Shown one piece after another: positions 60,838-64,000 of a stretch of DNA of 64,000 bases (the first letter of the stretch is position 1; every line of letters begins with the position of its first letter). The translations under genes were made by a program, and so were the position numbers. The notes beneath the pieces were generated by a model. The model had not been told where the DNA came from, made no database searches, and saw only the letters and a list, made by a program, of their open reading frames with translations. The DNA is from a virus, in the IMG/VR virus record IMGVR_UViG_3300046168_000070, positions 124,001-188,000 of that record; one strand, given 5' to 3'.

Positions 60838-63800
60838 TTTTTTAGAGATTAAAGAAGGCTCTAATTTAAAAATATTTAAAGCTCTACCTAAATATTTAAA
60901 AAGTGAAATACCTGATCATGACTTCCCTTACCACTTAGGTTATTGCGGCGACACAAACTATGGGCTATACTCAGAACCATCACTTCACCATAATCAAGAC
61001 ACATCCTTTTTAACAAGTTCAGCTGTAAAATTTGACGGCAATGAGTTCCTGGAAACTAATGAGATTAGCTTAACTAATAAAAATAATTTTTCAATTTCTA
61101 CCTGGATAAAAACAAGCTCAAATCTCGAAGAAGTTTTAATTACGGATATGAGTTACCAGAATAGCGGCTCCTTTCAATTAAAATCCAATAATCAAAATAA
61201 TAGACCAGAATTTTCTGTATTTGATGGTGTTAGCTTTATCTCCGTTACAGGTCATTCAGGCATAAATGATAATGACTGGCACTTTTTAAACGTAAATTTT
61301 TCATGCGATCAGGCTACTAAAAATTCTAGCATAGAAATGTATATCGACTCAGAACTTCAAAATTCAAAAAGTATAACGGGGTTTATAGATTTAGAAAACA
61401 TAACAGCTAGCGGGTCTTTTAGCTCGAGAGAAAATGAGCTATATAAACTTTTTGACAAAAATAATTCGACTTATATAGAAATGTCTGGAAGCCAAGAAGA
61501 ATCTGATTTTTATTTTGCAAACCCAATAACAGGCGGGATAGATAAAATTAGATACAGAGCTATAAATGATAGCGCTGCTTATGGCGAAGTTAAAGCCTCA
61601 CTAATACTAAAAGATAAAATAACAGAAGAAGTATCAACGTTTGATTTTCAATCTTTTATATCTTCAAATTTTGATAGTAACAAAGGAGTTAGTAACTCAA
61701 GTACAATAGCTAAAACGCAAACCCCAGTTCCCAATGCTATACCAGAATCTGGAATTTCTTATGGTCCAGTTGATTCTATTTTTTCCACGGGATGCCCCAC
61801 GGATTGCAGTTATTTTGATCTGCGAGGTAAAAAATGGTTTCCATTGCAAGAATATGACATAAACTATAATCACGAAAGTTTATACAATAGAGGTTTTTAC
61901 CCGTTAAGGCCCCAAGACGAAATAGATTACGAAACTGATTCAGCTGGAAATATTATTGAGCATGAACCTAAATATACTTATGCTAATTTCAACACATGGC
62001 AGACAGATACTCCTTTTTTATATGGCAGAGACTGGGACGCTCCTCAGTTCTTAGATAAAGATATAATAGGCTTTCGTTATAAATATTCTCCAAGCACGAC
62101 CGAGAATCAAACTTTTGGAATGGACTTTTCTAGAATAATAGAATTTGGTCTATACTTAAGAGGCAATGAATACAGCTTACTAGAAACCTTACCATTAAAT
62201 AGTTTTGAAGGACTTACATCTAATCACAACGAATCTTTTAATCTTACAATAGGCTCAACCGCCTCAAGCAATAAAACAAATTTTTTCAACGGTAGCGTAG
62301 ATCAGATACTACTTTTAGATAAAACTTTAACACAAGATGATATAAATTCTTTTTACTCAGAAAGAGATTCAATTGAGTACAGTGCTCAACTAGCAGATGA
62401 ATTAAAAGTTATCTCGTGGTACGATTTTTCTAATACCAATATAATCGGATGGGACAGGCACAACAAAGTCACAACTCAAGAATTAGTTAGGCTTTACAAT
62501 TTTAACAATACAAGAAACGACTCAAGTTCTTATTCAGTAAATCCTGAACTTTTTGGCAGCTTAAACTTTTCCACGGAAACAGTTAACTTTCCAGGGTATG
62601 CTGCGTTCTTCAATGGGTCAAGTTACTTATTTGACCCAGGTGGGAGAGAAATGGATTTTCAATCTAATTTGACAATAGAATGTTTTTTAAATTTTTCAAC
62701 TATCCCAGAGGACGATCAACAAACTATACTGTCTTCCAAAAACTTTCAAGTATCAAACACGTCCTTTGAATATTATTTTAAAAATGATAAAATGTATTTT
62801 GACATCTATCAATTGGACCAAAAAATAATAACCGTAGAAAGTGAAACGCTTAACATATCGACTGATAAATATTACCATATAGCAGTATGTAGAAACAGAA
62901 ATACCATTAATTTATTTTTTAATCAATCTTTATGCGGCACAGCAGAACTTCCATTTTACGTACCAATTTCTGATCCAGAAAACGGAATTTATATTTTAAA
63001 TGGTTTTCACGGGTATGTTCAAGATTTAAGAATAATTCAAGACTCTGCTATATATGAGCCTAATCTATATATAGATGACTTCTATAAAAGGCTCGACAAT
63101 CAATTTGTCGAAAGGCATAATTTATACACGACCTCTCACTATCCATTACAGGAATCAGTTACCATGAGTGATAGTCGGGGAATATATATACCACAAGGGC
63201 ATTATCTAGAAACAGCGCACGAGCATAAAGCTTTTAATTTTCATAAAAATAGCTTCTCCATTTGCCTTTGGTTTCGATTAGAAAACTTGAACAAATCAGG
63301 CTTCATATTAGGCTCCTGGAACGACGAGGGAGGCTACAGTCATAGTTACGCACTAAGGTATGTTAAAAATTTTAGAAATCAAGTTAATACTTTGGTTTTC
63401 TTAGCCTCCGAAGATGGCACCAACTTTAGGTCTGTTAAAACCGCCAAATTAGAAAACAATATAATCTCTCCAGAAAGCTGGTACTTTGTTTCTATAACAT
63501 ATAATGGAAACGACAAATCTCTAAACATGTATTTGTATAGCGATTCAGAGTTTATAGACTCAACAAGCATGAAAGTTAATTCATTCTTCACGATTCCAAG
63601 AAGAGATGATTTTCAAATAAATGGAGTCAAACATACAGAATCTAGTAATACTTTTCTTGATCTATCATTAAGTCAATTATTTTTCTCTTATAGGACTTTC
63701 TCCTTTATAGATGTTCAGAAATTCTGGAATTCGGGAGTAGGTATAACATACGATGAAAATGATATAAACTTTAATAGAGATTTAATTGCTTGGTTTGATT

Positions 63801-64000
63801 TTAGCGAAGGCTCTATAAACGATATTAACGGCAACAAACATCTCTCTTCATCGACGACCTTCTCTATCGTCGAAGGTAGAAAAAAATTAGAATTAATAGA
63901 TGATGGATCTGAAATATTCTTAGGTAAAATGCCTGGAGGAAGTAACTTACTTTTCAATATGTCTGGTAATAGAGCTATATACAAAACCTCAGGAATAAAT
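60809..64000 (+). CDS. LamG/concanavalin-like repeat protein, 1064 residues visible (runs off window)
   Basis: Opens at an ATG inside the lipoprotein gene and is open to the last base. At least three LamG/concanavalin A-like domains are visible through paired signatures: AVKFDGNEFLETN with FSISTWIKTS (~70-100); AAFFNGSSYLFDPGG with LTIECFLNFS (~598-630); and FSICLWFRLENLN with SWYFVSITYNG (~815-905). A fourth may begin at LIAWFDFSEGSINDINGN (~992). Between them lie irregular beta-rich stretches, one with CPTDCSYFDLRGKKW. LamG folds commonly bind glycans, so a host-surface adhesin is the best guess. No signal peptide, hence probably virion-borne. Confidence 0.75.
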   Translation, partial: MSLRINRRNNFLEIKEGSNLKIFKALPKYLKSEIPDHDFPYHLGYCGDTNYGLYSEPSLHHNQDTSFLTSSAVKFDGNEFLETNEISLTNKNNFSISTWIKTSSNLEEVLITDMSYQNSGSFQLKSNNQNNRPEFSVFDGVSFISVTGHSGINDNDWHFLNVNFSCDQATKNSSIEMYIDSELQNSKSITGFIDLENITASGSFSSRENELYKLFDKNNSTYIEMSGSQEESDFYFANPITGGIDKIRYRAINDSAAYGEVKASLILKDKITEEVSTFDFQSFISSNFDSNKGVSNSSTIAKTQTPVPNAIPESGISYGPVDSIFSTGCPTDCSYFDLRGKKWFPLQEYDINYNHESLYNRGFYPLRPQDEIDYETDSAGNIIEHEPKYTYANFNTWQTDTPFLYGRDWDAPQFLDKDIIGFRYKYSPSTTENQTFGMDFSRIIEFGLYLRGNEYSLLETLPLNSFEGLTSNHNESFNLTIGSTASSNKTNFFNGSVDQILLLDKTLTQDDINSFYSERDSIEYSAQLADELKVISWYDFSNTNIIGWDRHNKVTTQELVRLYNFNNTRNDSSSYSVNPELFGSLNFSTETVNFPGYAAFFNGSSYLFDPGGREMDFQSNLTIECFLNFSTIPEDDQQTILSSKNFQVSNTSFEYYFKNDKMYFDIYQLDQKIITVESETLNISTDKYYHIAVCRNRNTINLFFNQSLCGTAELPFYVPISDPENGIYILNGFHGYVQDLRIIQDSAIYEPNLYIDDFYKRLDNQFVERHNLYTTSHYPLQESVTMSDSRGIYIPQGHYLETAHEHKAFNFHKNSFSICLWFRLENLNKSGFILGSWNDEGGYSHSYALRYVKNFRNQVNTLVFLASEDGTNFRSVKTAKLENNIISPESWYFVSITYNGNDKSLNMYLYSDSEFIDSTSMKVNSFFTIPRRDDFQINGVKHTESSNTFLDLSLSQLFFSYRTFSFIDVQKFWNSGVGITYDENDINFNRDLIAWFDFSEGSINDINGNKHLSSSTTFSIVEGRKKLELIDDGSEIFLGKMPGGSNLLFNMSGNRAIYKTSGIN

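Overview
The window is a 64-kb piece of a large, AT-rich tailed double-stranded DNA phage genome. A very long tape-measure gene is flanked by neck and tail-tube genes. The fibre and adhesin genes are very large and repeat-rich, and there is a compact DNA-metabolism cluster. No terminase, portal, capsid, tail sheath, tRNA or integrase is visible. The tail looks siphovirus-like (tube and tape measure, no recognisable sheath), but this rests on absence. Two features hint at a marine, possibly Verrucomicrobiota, host. The secreted protein at 57660-58775 ends in an aromatic GWIYSPKHGW / YPYFW motif that I associate with that phylum, and 58944-60095 carries a lamin-tail domain of the type found in secreted bacterial nucleases. 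The host call is an inference only.

Layout. 1-20255 (minus strand): fibre/adhesin genes, an S74 self-cleaving fibre, a 17-domain fibronectin-III fibre fused to a tail-tube-like domain and split by a -1 frame change, a 2949-aa tape measure, and two genes in tail-chaperone position. 20318-49357 (plus strand): neck genes, the major tail tube and a larger paralogue, then five giant beta-structured fibre genes (2755, 1333, 833, 764 and 1391 aa), a frame-split J-domain gene and a 341-aa fibre. 49354-53013 (minus strand): an operon for an FmdB-like small protein, glycosyltransferase, SNase-like nuclease, SSB, sigma factor, dUTPase and a small Cys-containing protein. 53205-57617 (plus strand): spermidine synthase, class Ia ribonucleotide reductase large subunit, Nudix hydrolase and Hsp20. 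57660-64000 (plus strand): a secreted protein, a 40-aa membrane peptide, a lamin-tail fibre, a holin-like protein, an EF-hand lipoprotein and a LamG-repeat protein that runs off the window.

How it fits together. The minus-strand metabolism operon starts from a sigma70-like promoter (TTGACT-17-TATGAT), and nrdA has another (TTGACT-17-TAGAAT). Most structural transcription units, plus nrdA, instead carry a recurring GTGTAA(T/A) box, usually 8-13 nt before a start codon that lacks a Shine-Dalgarno sequence. I propose this is the phage late promoter, read by a phage sigma factor such as the one at 51586-52182, and that it yields leaderless or near-leaderless mRNAs. The fibre genes share an N-terminal KISxL-type module and have lengthened through at least five unrelated tandem DNA repeats (periods 264, 180, 72, 27 and 420 bp).
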